DNA of 64,000 nt, from the NCBI GenBank assembly GCA_014529385.2, contig CM043952.1, positions 152,696,057 to 152,760,056 of the forward strand, in the 5' to 3' direction. The stretch is from Adiantum capillus-veneris (lineage: Eukaryota; Streptophyta; Polypodiopsida; Polypodiales; Pteridaceae). Below, piece after piece: positions 46,886 through 58,900 of this stretch. The stretch's first letter is position 1. Every line of letters starts with the position of its first letter. The notes under the pieces are model-generated. The model worked only from the letters and a program-made list of their open reading frames with translations. It was not told the DNA's origin and made no database searches. A program made the translations under genes and the position numbers.

Positions 46886-47729
46886 TAAATGTAATCCAAG
46901 TGAGACCTAGTAGCTCATTAGAGAGTGAATCGATTGTTCCAATCAAGGTAATCACTAGAGTCCAAGCCAAGAGAAAGAAACATAACTCCTCTGATGATTC
47001 GGAAAATACAAAATCTTTCTCTCAAAGAATCAAAAGAAGCAGAAGCAAAAGATATGAGATGATAAAACAAAAACAACGGGTTGAAATCGAGGAGAAAGCA
47101 AAAAAGCTATTCCAGGAAAAGTTGAAAGAAACTAGAAGTGAAATCAAGGAAACAACCGTGAAATCTGGAGGATCCATTCTGGTTGATAAAATTTTTGAGC
47201 CTATGAACACAGCCGTAGAAGCCTACCAAGAAGGACTTAGAGCAGGCCAAAACATGGAAAACAAATGGAAAAACTATCCTTCTCCAGACATGGAAGCAAC
47301 TTAGCTAGAAGCTTATCAAAATTTGGTAAGAACCACGCAAGAAATGCTGAAAAAACAAAAATCCAAGCTTGAAAGTATTGCAAATTCTGAAGAGCTTGTG
47401 GTAAGAGACACTAAAGAAAAACCTGATGTGGTGGCAGCTTGAAACAAAAGAACCAGAACTTATAGTGCCAGACAGTTATAGTGGAATTCCATTCGTAGAG
47501 GAAGACTGACCAGGACACTCATGGAAAAAGGTTAGAGAGATCAATGGTGGGAGCTTAACTCTAAAGTCAGCTCCTATAGAGGAAGTCTGGTTAGATAACC
47601 TACATACTGATATGAACATGGATGTATAATCCTTGTACGGGGATTGCGGATCCGAAGTTTCTGGAATGTTGAAACCATTGACCTTGAAAACATTACCCTC
47701 TTACTTGGGAGAAAAAAGATGAATCCATA
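46886..47729 (+). pseudogene. gag-protease linker of copy A
   Basis: The frame 46,900-47,304 is very basic then coiled-coil-like (KRSRSKRYEMIKQKQRVEIE, EKAKKLFQEKLKE). Beyond it, shifted frames give VREINGGSLTLKSAPIEEVW and LKTLPSYLGE, which align with the fragment at 14,816-15,301. No enzymatic motif. Confidence 0.65.
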
Positions 47730-48326
47730 GTGTGTAAGACCACTATAGTAAAAGAAGCTGAACAGACCCTCAAAGTAGACAACATTCCTTCAATCATGTC
47801 TACACCCATCCAATGCACTCTTACCTTGAGAGAACTGTTAAAACTCAGACCATACTTATGGAATGATATAGAGAAAACCCTAGAGAAGGTGGGGATAACG
47901 TGGTTAATCTCAAAAAATTTGGGAAAGTTGAAAAACAAAATGGACAACAAAGATATTCAATCTATTCCCATGAACAAAGTCGGACAATATTACAAAGGGG
48001 AAGAAGGAAACACCACCCTTCCAGTGAAATATAATGACATTGAAACCATGGCAATACTGGATAGTGGAGCAGGCATAGCCATAGCCACAAAAGCAGTATG
48101 AGAATCCTGGGGACAACCGGCCATTACACAAACTTGAATGAAATTGCAATTGGCTGAAGGACACATTGAGAGACCATTAGGGCTACTTGAAAAGGTGATA
48201 GTCAATTCCTGTGGAATCGAATATCAACACACTTTTTCCATAGTAGACTTTGGGAAAAAACTCAATTATGAAATCATATTGGGAAGATCTTTCATCCCAC
48301 ACGCCGTACAACTTATCCAAGATTAG
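47730..48326 (+). pseudogene. First retropepsin-like protease of copy A
   Basis: STPIQCTLTLRELLKLRPYL precedes the protease. The active site AILDSGAGIAIATKAV has its DSG at 48,061-48,069; a TGA at 48,099 and another change follow. The second half is QLAEGHIERPLGLLEKVIVN, HTFSIVDFGKKLNYEIILGR and SFIPHAVQLIQD, the usual ILG flap-side strand. Position between gag and RT is canonical. The same domain, with DCG, is at about 15,570-15,835. Confidence 0.8.
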
Positions 48327-49439
48327 GGAAACAATTATCTATACTTGAAGCAAGTGGGATCTATAACAAGACTAAATCTAAAAGATCACACTTATAGAGA
48401 TGTCTTGAGAACACCCATACAAGAGTTTGATTCGGTCTCTTTGGCTGAAACTAAGCTTTCATCCTAGTTAAACAAAGACACTCCTATTTGGATGTGTGGA
48501 CGTCAGAAAATGAGAGTTTAAAACGATAAGAATGTATCCAAGAAAGGGATTGCATAGACGAAGCCTTTGTACCTGAACCCTTTCCAGAGCATTTGTTTGA
48601 GCCATTTGAGTGGACTCAAATTTTAGCGACCATGGATGTATGTGTGAATACGTCTATGCCTACTCAATTTTGCAATGAGGATGTCTAGGACATAATTCCC
48701 ATCCAAATGATTTCAATCCTCAACACTGAAGACGAGGATGAGGAACCCAAGGATTTGATGAAATCTCAACAAATCTTTTTAGACCTCTACTACGATGTAA
48801 TTGATGAGTTAGATGAACACTCAGCTACCTCAGAAGATTCGGGGTCAGAAAAAGAACATGTGAGAGCTAAGCTACTCTTGAAAGGATGGAAGGAAAAGTT
48901 TTATGACTTTTCCAACCAGAAATCAAGAAGACAAGAATGGTATAGACGGGAAAGAGACACCAGAAACATGAAAACACGACCTATGCCATCAGTCTCCAAT
49001 AAAATACAATTCCTGATGCAGATAGATGCAAATTATCGTGTCAAGGACAAAATCAATGATAGATATCCTTCAAACAAAAATTCAGAAATGTCTAAAACAT
49101 CGAGAGAAACAAGTAAGGATACTCAAGCAAACCCACAGGATAAGAAACCACTCATGACATGTGTCGAGCGGAAAAAGAAATATCAAGAGTTAAAAAAACT
49201 CTAAAGGAGATATATACAACCGAAATGGAAACCACGGAAGAGGATGGTAAGGATGTAATGAGCGTTCCATCCCATTATAAAAAGTATACTCTCCAAGATC
49301 GAAAAATCATGTCGAACAACCTGTTAGGAAACTAAGAAAACAGGGCGAGTCCTACGAAGGGCCTGAAAACGCTGAAAGGATAGACCTGGCTGAACCATGA
49401 GAAGAGTCTAAACCTGATTACATTGCGAATGACCTAATA
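48327..49439 (+). pseudogene. Acidic/charged linker before RT
   Basis: The frame 48,707-49,204 is rich in Asp, Glu, Lys (NTEDEDEEPKD, EDSGSEKEHVRAKLL) with no recognised domain. Flanking parts are broken by stops. The acidic start also exists in the fragment ending at 16,330. Confidence 0.5.
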
Positions 49440-50460
49440 GAAGAAGAAGAAGAGCTCTTGCTGAGCTTGCTAAAAGAATACCGAGATATCTTCGCTTGGT
49501 CTTACAAGAATCTCAAAGGTGTTGATCCAAAAATCTATCAACATACCATACCTATGAGAGATGATGCGAAACCAAGTAGACAAAGGTCATACACGTATAA
49601 TGAGACATTTGCCGAGAAGATAAAATAAGAGATTGAAAAATTGAAGGAAGCCAAATTCATTTACGAAATTGAACACATAGATTGGGTGTCTCCAATTGTG
49701 ATAGTACCCAAGAAGAATGGAAAATTACGACTGTGTGTTAATCTTAAAAAAGTGAATGCAGCTATCGTTAGAGACAACTTTCCTCTTCCGATCACTGAGC
49801 ATGTTTTAGAACGAGTTGCAAGAAAAGAGGCTTACAGCTTCTTAGACGGATTTTTGGGATACAATCAACTTTTGCTTGACCCAAAAGATCAGCATAAAAC
49901 TGCTTTTGCAACAGAATGGGGTATTTTTGCCTATTGGGTTATGCCGTTTGGGTTAACTAATGCTCCAACCACATTTCAAAGGTTGACGAGCCATGCTTTT
50001 TAAAAAATATCTTAGGAAATTCTTAGAAATATATATGGATGATGTATGTGTACATTCATCAATCCTGGCTGATCATATTGAACACCTCAAAAAGGTATTC
50101 AAAAAATGTAGACTTTATAGGATTTGCTTAAATCCTGAAAAGTGCACATTCATGGGTAGACAAGGAAAAATTCTTGGACATATAGTGTCTAAAAATGGCA
50201 TAGCTACTGAGATTGAAAAAATTCATGTCATTGTTGATTTGCCTAGACGAACAATAGTTAAGGGGTTACAAGCCTTCATGGGGCATTGTGGATATTACCA
50301 ACGGTTCATCTACATGTATGCTATAATTGCAAAACCCATGTATAGCTTGATTACACACTTTGAGTGGACCGAAGCATGTGAAGAATCCTTCATGAAGCTT
50401 AAGCAAGCTCTCACCTCAGCTCCAATATTGAAATCACCAGATTGGAACAAGATATTCCAC
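49440..50460 (+). pseudogene. Reverse transcriptase of copy A
   Basis: LLSLLKEYRDIFAWSYKNL leads into IEKLKEAKFIYEIEHIDWVS, PIVIVPKKNGKLRLCVNLKK, NFPLPITEHVLERVA and [35 protein letters not shown] comes next. After a frame change near 49,995 the catalytic YMDD lies at 50,032-50,043 (IYMDDVCVHSS). The connection has CLNPEKCTFMGRQGKILGHI and HCGYYQRFI. TAA at 49,626 probably replaces Gln. The fingers and palm are otherwise well kept. No chromovirus-like sequence, consistent with a different gypsy lineage from the 30.6-kb element. Confidence 0.92.
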
Positions 50461-50830
50461 GTACATGTAGATGCTTCCAATTTTGCTATTGGTTGTATAC
50501 TAGCTCAACCAGGAGACGAAAAATTTGACTTTTCTATTTCTTATGCTAGCTGACAATTGAACATGGCAGAAAAGAATTACACCACCACCAAAAGGGAAGG
50601 ATTAGGAATGATCTATGCCGTTAAAAAGTATAGATATTACCTATTAGCTAGCAAGTTTGTGTTCTTTGTAGACCACCAAGCTTTGTTGTATTCGGTCAAC
50701 AAGCCATGCAGCATAGGAAGAATAGTGAGATGGTTCATCATTCTTTTGGAATTTGATTTCACTGTGGTTGTAAAAAAGGGCACTACACATCAATGAGCAG
50801 ATCATTTGTCAAGGATTGCTTCATGAGAAT
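50440..50830 (+). pseudogene. RNase H of copy A
   Basis: FHVHVDASNFAIGCILAQPG (catalytic Asp in VDAS), TGA at about 50,550 where Arg (CGA) is expected, then NYTTTKREGLGMIYAVKKYR (catalytic Glu), FVFFVDHQALLYSVNKP (catalytic Asp) and FTVVVKKGTTHQ-stop-ADHLSRI, again TGA for CGA. It would degrade the RNA strand during reverse transcription. Confidence 0.88.
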
Positions 50831-50959
50831 CACTTAAAGAGGTAGACGATGATCTACCAGATTCCTATTTGTTCTTCATAGAAATGATACCTCGATGTTC
50901 AGAAAACATTGTGTCATTGATGACAATAGCTTAAGTGGATTCACAAATACCACTTCCTA

Positions 50960-51417
50960 TTACAATCAGATTAATCAAACAATCGGCTATGTATCAATTC
51001 CTAGCTGGTAGGCTATACAAAATAAATCGAGATGGAATATTGATCTTATGCATCAATCCTGAAGAAAAACAATAGTACCTATGTCAAGCACATGTTACCA
51101 TAATAGGACTTCACTTTGCTAAAGACCAAACTATGCAACGAATTTTGAGACTTGGAGTATTTTGGCCGGCTGTGAGGAGTGATGTTCGATCTTCTGTAAA
51201 GGATTGTCCTTAATGTCAAAAAAAAACACCCATATCTCATGTAGCATTGTTTCAAATGTCACCTGTTCTTAAGTGGAGTAACTATCTGATGTTTACTTAC
51301 TTATCAAGCCAAACATTTCCTGAGGATATGAGTAAACGCCATCAAAGAGAAATTGAAACTGAATCCAAAGACTATGCTCTTATTGGGAACCAATTGTATC
51401 GGAGAGATAAAGATTAA
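50960..51417 (+). pseudogene. Extra HHCC module upstream of integrase (copy A)
   Basis: The frame reads FLAGRLYKINRDGILILC, then after TAG QAHVTIIGLHFAKDQTMQRI and FWPAVRSDV...DCP-stop-CQKK. Two His and two Cys at 51,091, 51,112, 51,205 and 51,214 are spaced H-x6-H-x30-C-x2-C, exactly the spacing of the second module at 51,472-51,607. A linker with YLSSQTFPEDMSKRHQREIE separates them. The upstream module is an extra copy of the integrase zinc-binding unit, not part of RNase H. Confidence 0.75.
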
Positions 51418-52520
51418 CATTTGCGCCTTTGTGCAAATAAAGACGAGCATATTCCAATTATACAACAAGCACATGCTGGATTAGCTGGAGGTCACTTTTC
51501 TAGTGAGACCACCACAAGAGCAATCTTGATGGCAGGCACATGGTGGCCAACACTTTTTGCAGATGCTAAAGAGTATGTTCGAAGGTGTGATGCTTATCAA
51601 CGAGCAAAAATGCCAACACGTGTAGATAGCATGCCCTTAAGACCAATGATGGAGGCTAGAGCGTTCGCAAAATGGGGTATAGATTTTGTTGAGCCAATAC
51701 AACCACCTTCTTATAGAACCCAAGCTCAATATATCATTGTAGCTATGGATTATTTGACCAAGTGGGCCGAGGCTAAAGCAACTTAAAAGAATAAAGCCAG
51801 AACCACTGCTGCATTCTTATATGAGTATGTATTCACGAGATATGGACTGCCAATAGAAATTTTCAGTGAGATCGAGAAACTCATTTTTTCAATGAGGTAA
51901 TCGAGTATTTTCTTAATGAGTTTATGGTCATCCATAACAAATCAGCTCCCTATCACCCACAAGCAAATAGACAAGCTGAGCATACGAACAAAATGCTTAG
52001 CTCGGTGCTGACTAAAGTGGTTAGTTCAGGAAGGGAAAACTGGGAAATGAATCTCCATGCTGCTCTATGGGCTTATCGAGTATCATTCAAAACAGCTTTA
52101 AATGCTACACCCTTTAACCTTGTTTATGGTCTTGATGCCATATTGCCAATAGAATTTCTATTGCCGACATTAAGGGTAGCACCAAATCTTGAGTGGACAG
52201 AACATGAATTGTCAGAAAGACTTGAAGATATGGAAAAGCTAGATGAGCAAAGGCTAACTGCTGTAGCTCACATCTATGCACAAAAGTGGAAACAAAAATA
52301 GTTTTTTGATTCCCACTGAATCACAAAAATCTTCAAGAAAGGGGACTTAGTTTTAGTCTATTCCCTCAAGCAACACATTACCAAGTTTAAGGAAAAGGAA
52401 AACGGACCGTTTATCATTGAAGATGTATCTCCAAGTGGAGCTGTAAAATTTTCCACCCTAGATGGTGAACCAATGGCTAATTGGATTTGTGGATGTTGTT
52501 TAAAGAAATATAATTTCTGC
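51418..52520 (+). pseudogene. Integrase of copy A
   Basis: The HHCC module is HAGLAGGHFSSET...RRCDAYQRAK, with the last Cys changed to Tyr. The core has AFAKWGIDFVEPIQ (first catalytic Asp) and YIIVAMDYLTKWAEAKAT. A broken segment near 51,865 carries Glu where the second Asp is expected, with a frameshift. FMVIHNKSAPYHPQANRQAE then ends at the catalytic Glu, and NATPFNLVYGLDAILPIEF follows. The GPY/F-like end is GDLVLVYSLKQHITKFKEKE, NGPFIIEDVS to about 52,500. Integrase would join element cDNA to chromosomal DNA. Confidence 0.9.
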
Positions 52521-52641
52521 TAACCAATGAATTGCTAGATAGAATGCATGCAGCCAAGCACAGGAAGATTAAAGGACAAAAGGTTATTGATGAATCCTAA
52601 GAGGAAGCTCGGCTTCGGTACTCAAACGGAAAGCTTCTTTC

Positions 52642-53642
52642 ATGAATCAACGAATACCAATTCCCATCAACACTCTGGAAATAGATGATCGACAATGGGA
52701 ATTACCTAAAGATTTAGTTTCAACAAATGATGACTGGTCAGACGGAATGGACCTACGCATCAAAGTATAGATCAACAATCATAGCACCAATGCTTTGGTC
52801 GACACAGGAGCTACAGTAAATGCACTCAGTTAATCCACGTACAAGAAGGCAACAAGTCAAGCATTGACAACAGGAATAGCGACAATCCAAGGATGCAACA
52901 AGAACCCAACCCCAACATTGGGAGTAGTCAACTTGAACGTGATAGTACATGGATGTTCATGTCCTCATCAGTTTGTATGCTTACCAGATAAACACTTGAA
53001 TGAGAAGATGATTCTTGGAATTCCATGGATGCAGACATACAAAGCAGTACCAGATTGGGATACAAATCAGCTAAATCTATCACCTAAAGGCGGGAAACTC
53101 ATTGTTCCAATTGCACCAACCAAGGAGGAATAGAAAGAAAGCAATCAGCAGACCAAACCACGAAGTAATCAATCTTCTCCATCCCCTCGACAAGTAAATG
53201 ATACAAGTAGCATGCAAGGAGTCAGGAAAATTTGGGTACCAAAGGCACAGCTTAAGGATAAGCCGATTCAGGTCTGGGTGCTTAAGAATTCACTGACAAA
53301 ACAAAAGAAGGTTCCAAGGATTAAAACACGGAGATGAGAATCTCCGAACAAGGACCCTAACACGAAATGGATTTGAAAGAAAAAGGAGCACTTATCTTCT
53401 TAACAAACCGTAAAACCAATCAAGCAATGGCGAGTTAAATCTCAAAGAACCCCACCACACCATACAACAATAAGCAAACCAAGCTACCAATGGCGAGAAA
53501 AAGCTCCACAACAACCAAAAGTGCTACCAACAAGTCAAACAATCAGTGTGATGAAGCATCCTGATGGTACAATCAGACAGAGAGCACACAAGCTACAAGA
53601 TTTTCTCTTTAGAAGACATCAGCAGAGCAAACCTCGACATTA
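52642..53642 (+). pseudogene. Post-integrase retropepsin-like module with basic Trp-repeat tail
   Basis: One plus-strand frame of about 334 codons starts MNQRIPIPINTLEIDD. It contains NALVDTGATVNALS (DTG at 52,801-52,809), GVVNLNVIVHGCSCPHQF and EKMILGIPWM, the arrangement of an RVP-type aspartic protease. After TAG at 53,131 the frame continues into a Lys/Arg-rich tail with recurring Trp motifs (KIWVPK, QVWVLK, KQWRVK, YQWREK) to TAG 53,640. Six or so internal stops. A second, decayed copy follows an integrase end at 9,900-10,860 on the minus strand. Aspartic protease after integrase is not the standard gypsy order. Confidence 0.75.
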
Positions 53643-55968
53643 GAAACCCTTGTGTTAATTACTCAAGACCGAGCTCTTGCACATCATAGTGATTTAAATT
53701 GCATTGATCTTCAAAGCATGGTGGATCCAACCACTGCTATGCATAGACACAATTGTTCAACCCATGCACACAATCGTCCCGGAGTACGCCATCTAGGAGG
53801 GGTGGAAGGGCACTAAGTACTAAGTAATTAAGGGAAATGTTTGTTGAGGGAGGAAAAAGTTCGATGTTAATGTGTGATCTTGTTGCAAATTACCTAATAA
53901 TGCCCTATAATCCATCATCAATGAAAACTTCACTGATAATATCTTCCCTATGAGTGTAAATAGTGTATATACTATCAAAAAATCATCAAAAAAAGTCCTT
54001 TTTGGATATTTTTCATCATTTTTATTGAAAATGAGACTTAAAAATTGAAAAATCCAGCAAAAAACAATAAAGCCGTGTTTCTCAATGGATTTTCTTAATT
54101 GCTGGATTTTCACTTACTTTTCTAGAGCATTTTATTATTTTCCTTGATTTTTTCAATAAATAGGTCAAAAATTCATAATAAATAGCAAGGAAGCTCAGAT
54201 GAAAAAACGGAAGACACGAAGGTGATAAAAAAGAAAAGGCGGACAAGCACAAAAATTTTCAATAAAATCAGAAGATGGAAGTGGGAAACCTAAATTAGGT
54301 GGCCAGGCCTACTTTTGCAAAATTCTTGCAGAATGAGCTACAGGAATCCGATCAAGGAAATTTTTTAGTCTAACATAGATTTCATGACTTAGTAGGACTA
54401 ACGAGGGAATCCAGGGAAAATTGGTTCAGGAAGTCCGGGTATAGATATCCAAGGTAGGCTAAAAAACACCTCATTTCCACTTGCGGCCTTTGCAGAGAGA
54501 GCTTTCTGACCTCTTTCGCGCATCTTTTCCAGAGTCTACAGTTGCTCGTTTTCAGCGCCGTCTCACACGAGACATGAGGTGTAAGTTCTTTACTCATCGA
54601 TGATCCATTTTGTACGGATGGTAGCTAGTCTAAACCCCTAGAAAAAACCCTAGAAATCGAGCAACGTACGAAGACCTACAACCAAAAATTGACCATAGTG
54701 GCCTGTCAGCTCCACCAAATCAGATGGGATTTGAACTACAGTATGCCCTAACATAATAGAACCTTTCTATATCATCAGTTGACCATTTGGCAGGGGTCGA
54801 GGGGGTCCCCAACAGGAAAGCTAGGTTTTTGGAAAATGCCAGAATTCCGATGTGACTCCACAGATAGATTTCCTCCAAGGTTCATATACAATGTATATGA
54901 TTGGTTTAGTGAAATCAATCAAACAAAGACCTCGAAAAGCAGAAAGCGGCTCGAAAGCTAGAAAGCGTCAAATTCAACATACGGGGTCAAACCGACTTTA
55001 AATGAGCCAAAATTGGACGAGCTACTTCACGACTATGTTGCGAACAAGTTCAAAGCCTCAAAGTTGACTAACCAGCTCAACAGGCACTGTAGTCACAGAA
55101 GCGGTGATTTCAGAGTCGACAAAGCACAAAGCGATGCCTACATGACCAAACTTGACCAAATTCAATTTAGGACTTGTTTTAGGTATATAGAATGTGTTTA
55201 GGTAGAAATTTGTAAGTTTTGCAAAAAATATGTCACTGTTGTAAATAATCGCGATTATTTACTTTTGCACTATTTCTGCTTGGAAATTATATCATCACCT
55301 CATCTATCATGTGTACACACCATTACATGCCAAAAATCAAGTATGAGCCAAAATGAGCACCTGTAACTTGGAAAATTGCAAGAAAACGCAAAGAAGTCTT
55401 TGCAAAGCTAATTTTTGGGTTATGAACAACATTTCTTGATCCAAATCACCTCATATCTCATATATAGGGTCTATACAATGCATAGAATCAATTTGTACCA
55501 AAAAATGTTGAATTTGGTAGAAATGTTAATAATCCTGATTATTTACTTTCTAGCCAAATTGGGGGAGTTTTTATATTTTGCCATCATACATCCAAAGTAC
55601 ATGATGTGTTAAGCCCACTAGCCAAGTTTGAACCAATTTGGAGCTCAAAATCTCAAATTTCCTTCATATCTACTTTTTCAGAGACCTAAAGCCAAAATAT
55701 GGTACCATTTTCACCCTATGCATCCGAATGAGCCCATATTTCATTCAGAGCATGTATTTGGTATATACTTCAAGCCTGTGATGCCAAGTTTTCAAAATGT
55801 CACGATTATTTACTTTGGTTCCTTGCATGTTTTTATGCATCTATGCTTGTTCAAAAATTGACTTGAAGCAAATTGGACCAAAATTGTCAGCATTTCAGAC
55901 TAAAGGACGTTTCAGAGAAAAATTCGACAAATCCACTAACTTTGCACTCTATTCACTGAACAGGAGCC
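53643..55968 (+). repeat. Spacer of copy A with palindrome repeats
   Basis: No convincing coding region. AT-rich at 53,820-54,300. From about 55,000 the leader-type repeat returns, with palindromes at 55,241-55,262 and 55,525-55,546 and a half copy at about 55,799-55,812 (spacing 284 and about 270). Confidence 0.7.
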
Positions 55969-58900
55969 ATGCAAGCAACAAAGAGGGCCAAGAGAAAGCT
56001 CAACTAGAAATAAAAGTTGTAGGAGCTGCCAACATACCAATTGGATCCAGATTCACTCAAAGCTGCCAAGGTAGCATATCTTTCAAAAGAACAACTAGAA
56101 GAGCATCATACCACAGTGTTCACCGGTAGATTCAAGAGTGAGGAGGGACATCAGGTTGAGTTGCAAGTCCTACCCAAGGAAGTGTATGATGTCGCGGCGA
56201 AGCCTGAGACCAAAGAAGCCAACCGCAGGCTAGGACTCAGAGACTTTTATGAACAAGAGCCGTGCGGTGTGGATTTCCAAAAATCTTACGAGCTTTTATC
56301 CACGATTAAAGAAGATGGAAACTGACCCGCAGGGAAATAAAGTCAAAGTGGTAATAACCAAAGAAATAGTGTCAGAAGCACTCAGACTACCCACAAAAGG
56401 AATGACCATGAGGGAAAGGGACAGGAAAATGACAGTTACATTCACCAAAGAAACCGCCACAGCCACCTTTGCAGATTTAATTCACAAGCAAGTGGAAGAG
56501 CCAGCCACGCTATACCACCAGCATTTCCACTTCTTGGCTAAAAGGCCATCAAGGTATACCACGCCAAATCACGCGGTTGCCACCACTTTTATGCAAGTTC
56601 TCAAGTCAACAACCAGGCAACCACTGGACCACGCACAATATGTCTTGAACACTTTGAAGGGCACAAAGAAAGAAGGGAATATTACTTACCTGGGTGCACT
56701 AGAAGTATTGACAAGGATTGCATACCATACCATCGGCATGGATGACAATGTACCACCTGTCCAGACCAAAACACGTGGATAATGGCAGCACAACCATCTC
56801 CTAGAGCTATAAGATCAGCCAAGAGATCCTACAGATTTGATGAAGAGTCGGCTAAAATCTGGCCGGAAAGGAACAACAGTGAGAGATCAGATAATGAGGA
56901 GAAGAGACCACGAAGAGAGGAGATGAAGAGAAGAGCAGTGGCTGCACACCGTGAAGAGCCCGTGTAGAAACAAGCCCGCTTTGAAAGAGAAAAACATGCC
57001 TACCAGTGCAACCAACAAGCACAAGGAAAGGACACGGAAAAATGGGTGCCTAGTGGACTTAAGGGACCAAGGACAAAGCATCACTTGAGGAAAGAGTCTG
57101 AAGATCCATCAGAGTCCTTGGGAAAAATGTATCAAGAAGCAAAAGCCCTGAAGTTGAAAGAAGCCCAAGAAGAGGCAAGGAAAGCAAAAGAGGTAGAGGA
57201 CCAGAGACAAGCTGAGGAAATGACAAGGGAAGAGGCACAACACGACCAAGGTCATGAGTCTCCCCGACCCACTTCATCGTCTACAACACAGCAAGATAAC
57301 CCTACGTCTTGCCCACCACCATCACCTGCAGGTAAAGACACCACCAAAGAGACAGAATTCGAGTCAAAAGAAGCAGAAGAATCTGCACAAGAGGCTACTA
57401 CGACACAAGATCAACAAAAAGAGAAAGAAGTTGAGCCTGAACCAGAGAAAGCAACCGAAGCTACATAGGAGGCTAAATAGCAAAAGACAGATAAATCTGC
57501 ACAACAGGAAACCAGTACTGCACAGGAGGACACAAAAAAATCCGAGCCAACACCTTCTCTCTCCACAGAGCATGAAGTGGCCGAGGCATCCACAAAGCCT
57601 CAGGATGACAAAGCAGAAGAAGGCCAGCAACAACCTCAAGGGCAAGAAGAACCAGCCACCACCATGCAGCCAAGAGAAACCCAAGAGGCTACAAGAACAT
57701 CAACCCAGTTGGCACGACATGAAGACTGGCAGTCTAATGACGAAGTAATCCTGCAAGTAAATGAATATGCAAGGCAAATGTAGGAATGACGGAAAGACTC
57801 CGATCAGCAACACTTAGCCACATCACAAAGGCTAAATAATTCCAGATGGTGATTGACACTCTCCAAGGAGAGTAGAAGATAGATTAAATGTCATCACCGA
57901 TCTTTAAGCTAAACAACATCAGCTAGCAAGAGATAGAAAATAGAAGGAGATGGAAGAGTTAGGTGATTTGCTTACAAAGTTATCCGATGCTTGCAAAGAA
58001 AAGGATAAACATCTCTGACAGAAGTTACAAATGAACTTCTAACAACAACCCTGTCAGCTCAGAAAATTCAGGTGCAGTTGGATGTCACCAACGCTTCTTT
58101 ACATTATTCTGAACAAAGAATAAATGATCAAGCAATTTTCTTGCGGCAAATAAGAGAGAATCCATCCTTAGCTTCGATCAAAGGGACATATGAAGTGTAC
58201 AACGCATTAGAGAAAAATAACAAAGACCTCGAACTACAGCTAAAGTTGGAGCAGTCTCAACACTAAGACCTGGCCTTGATGCGGGTCTAGAGAGAAGAAG
58301 AGTTGTTAAAGAAAATAGCTGAGCTTAAAAGAGTTAACCAGCTGCTGCTGAGAGAGGGAAAGCCAGAAATACAAGAAGAGGCAGGCACTTCAGAGCAGCC
58401 TCAAATAGATATACCCTCAGTGTCATTTGTTGAACTGGAGACACAGTCCACAGTAGAGTTGAGTGGTGATGACAAGTTTCAGGTAAACAGTACAGATGCA
58501 GACACAGCATCCATGGTCCAACTATCAAAAAGATGAAGAAGATGCACTGAAAGAAAACATTACACACGAGGTAGATAAGCAGTGGAAGGCAGCGATGGAT
58601 TGGGAGTTGAGAGTTCTTCACTCCATCAACATTACACAACTCACTTCCAATCAGATATTTGTGCAATGGCATCAGCAATAGCAGCCATACCCATTGATAA
58701 AGGTGGAGTTACTACAGGTAAAAGAGAGGCTCTACAAAGACATGCAAGAAGAAGGCACAGATCAAGACCACCCCAAGTGGAGGTTGAGCTGGATGAACAA
58801 AAACCCAAGGTACTTGATTTTGTTCACAAGAGCACCTGCAGTGCTACAAAAAGATCCCACTTTCTGTCTTGTATCAAGAGTAAGGACTTGGCAAGAGCGT

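Noticed and set aside
57364-57684. Minus-strand Leu/Phe/Cys-rich frame resembling a membrane protein
   Set aside because: Antisense of the Glu/Lys-rich hinge of the extra reading region.
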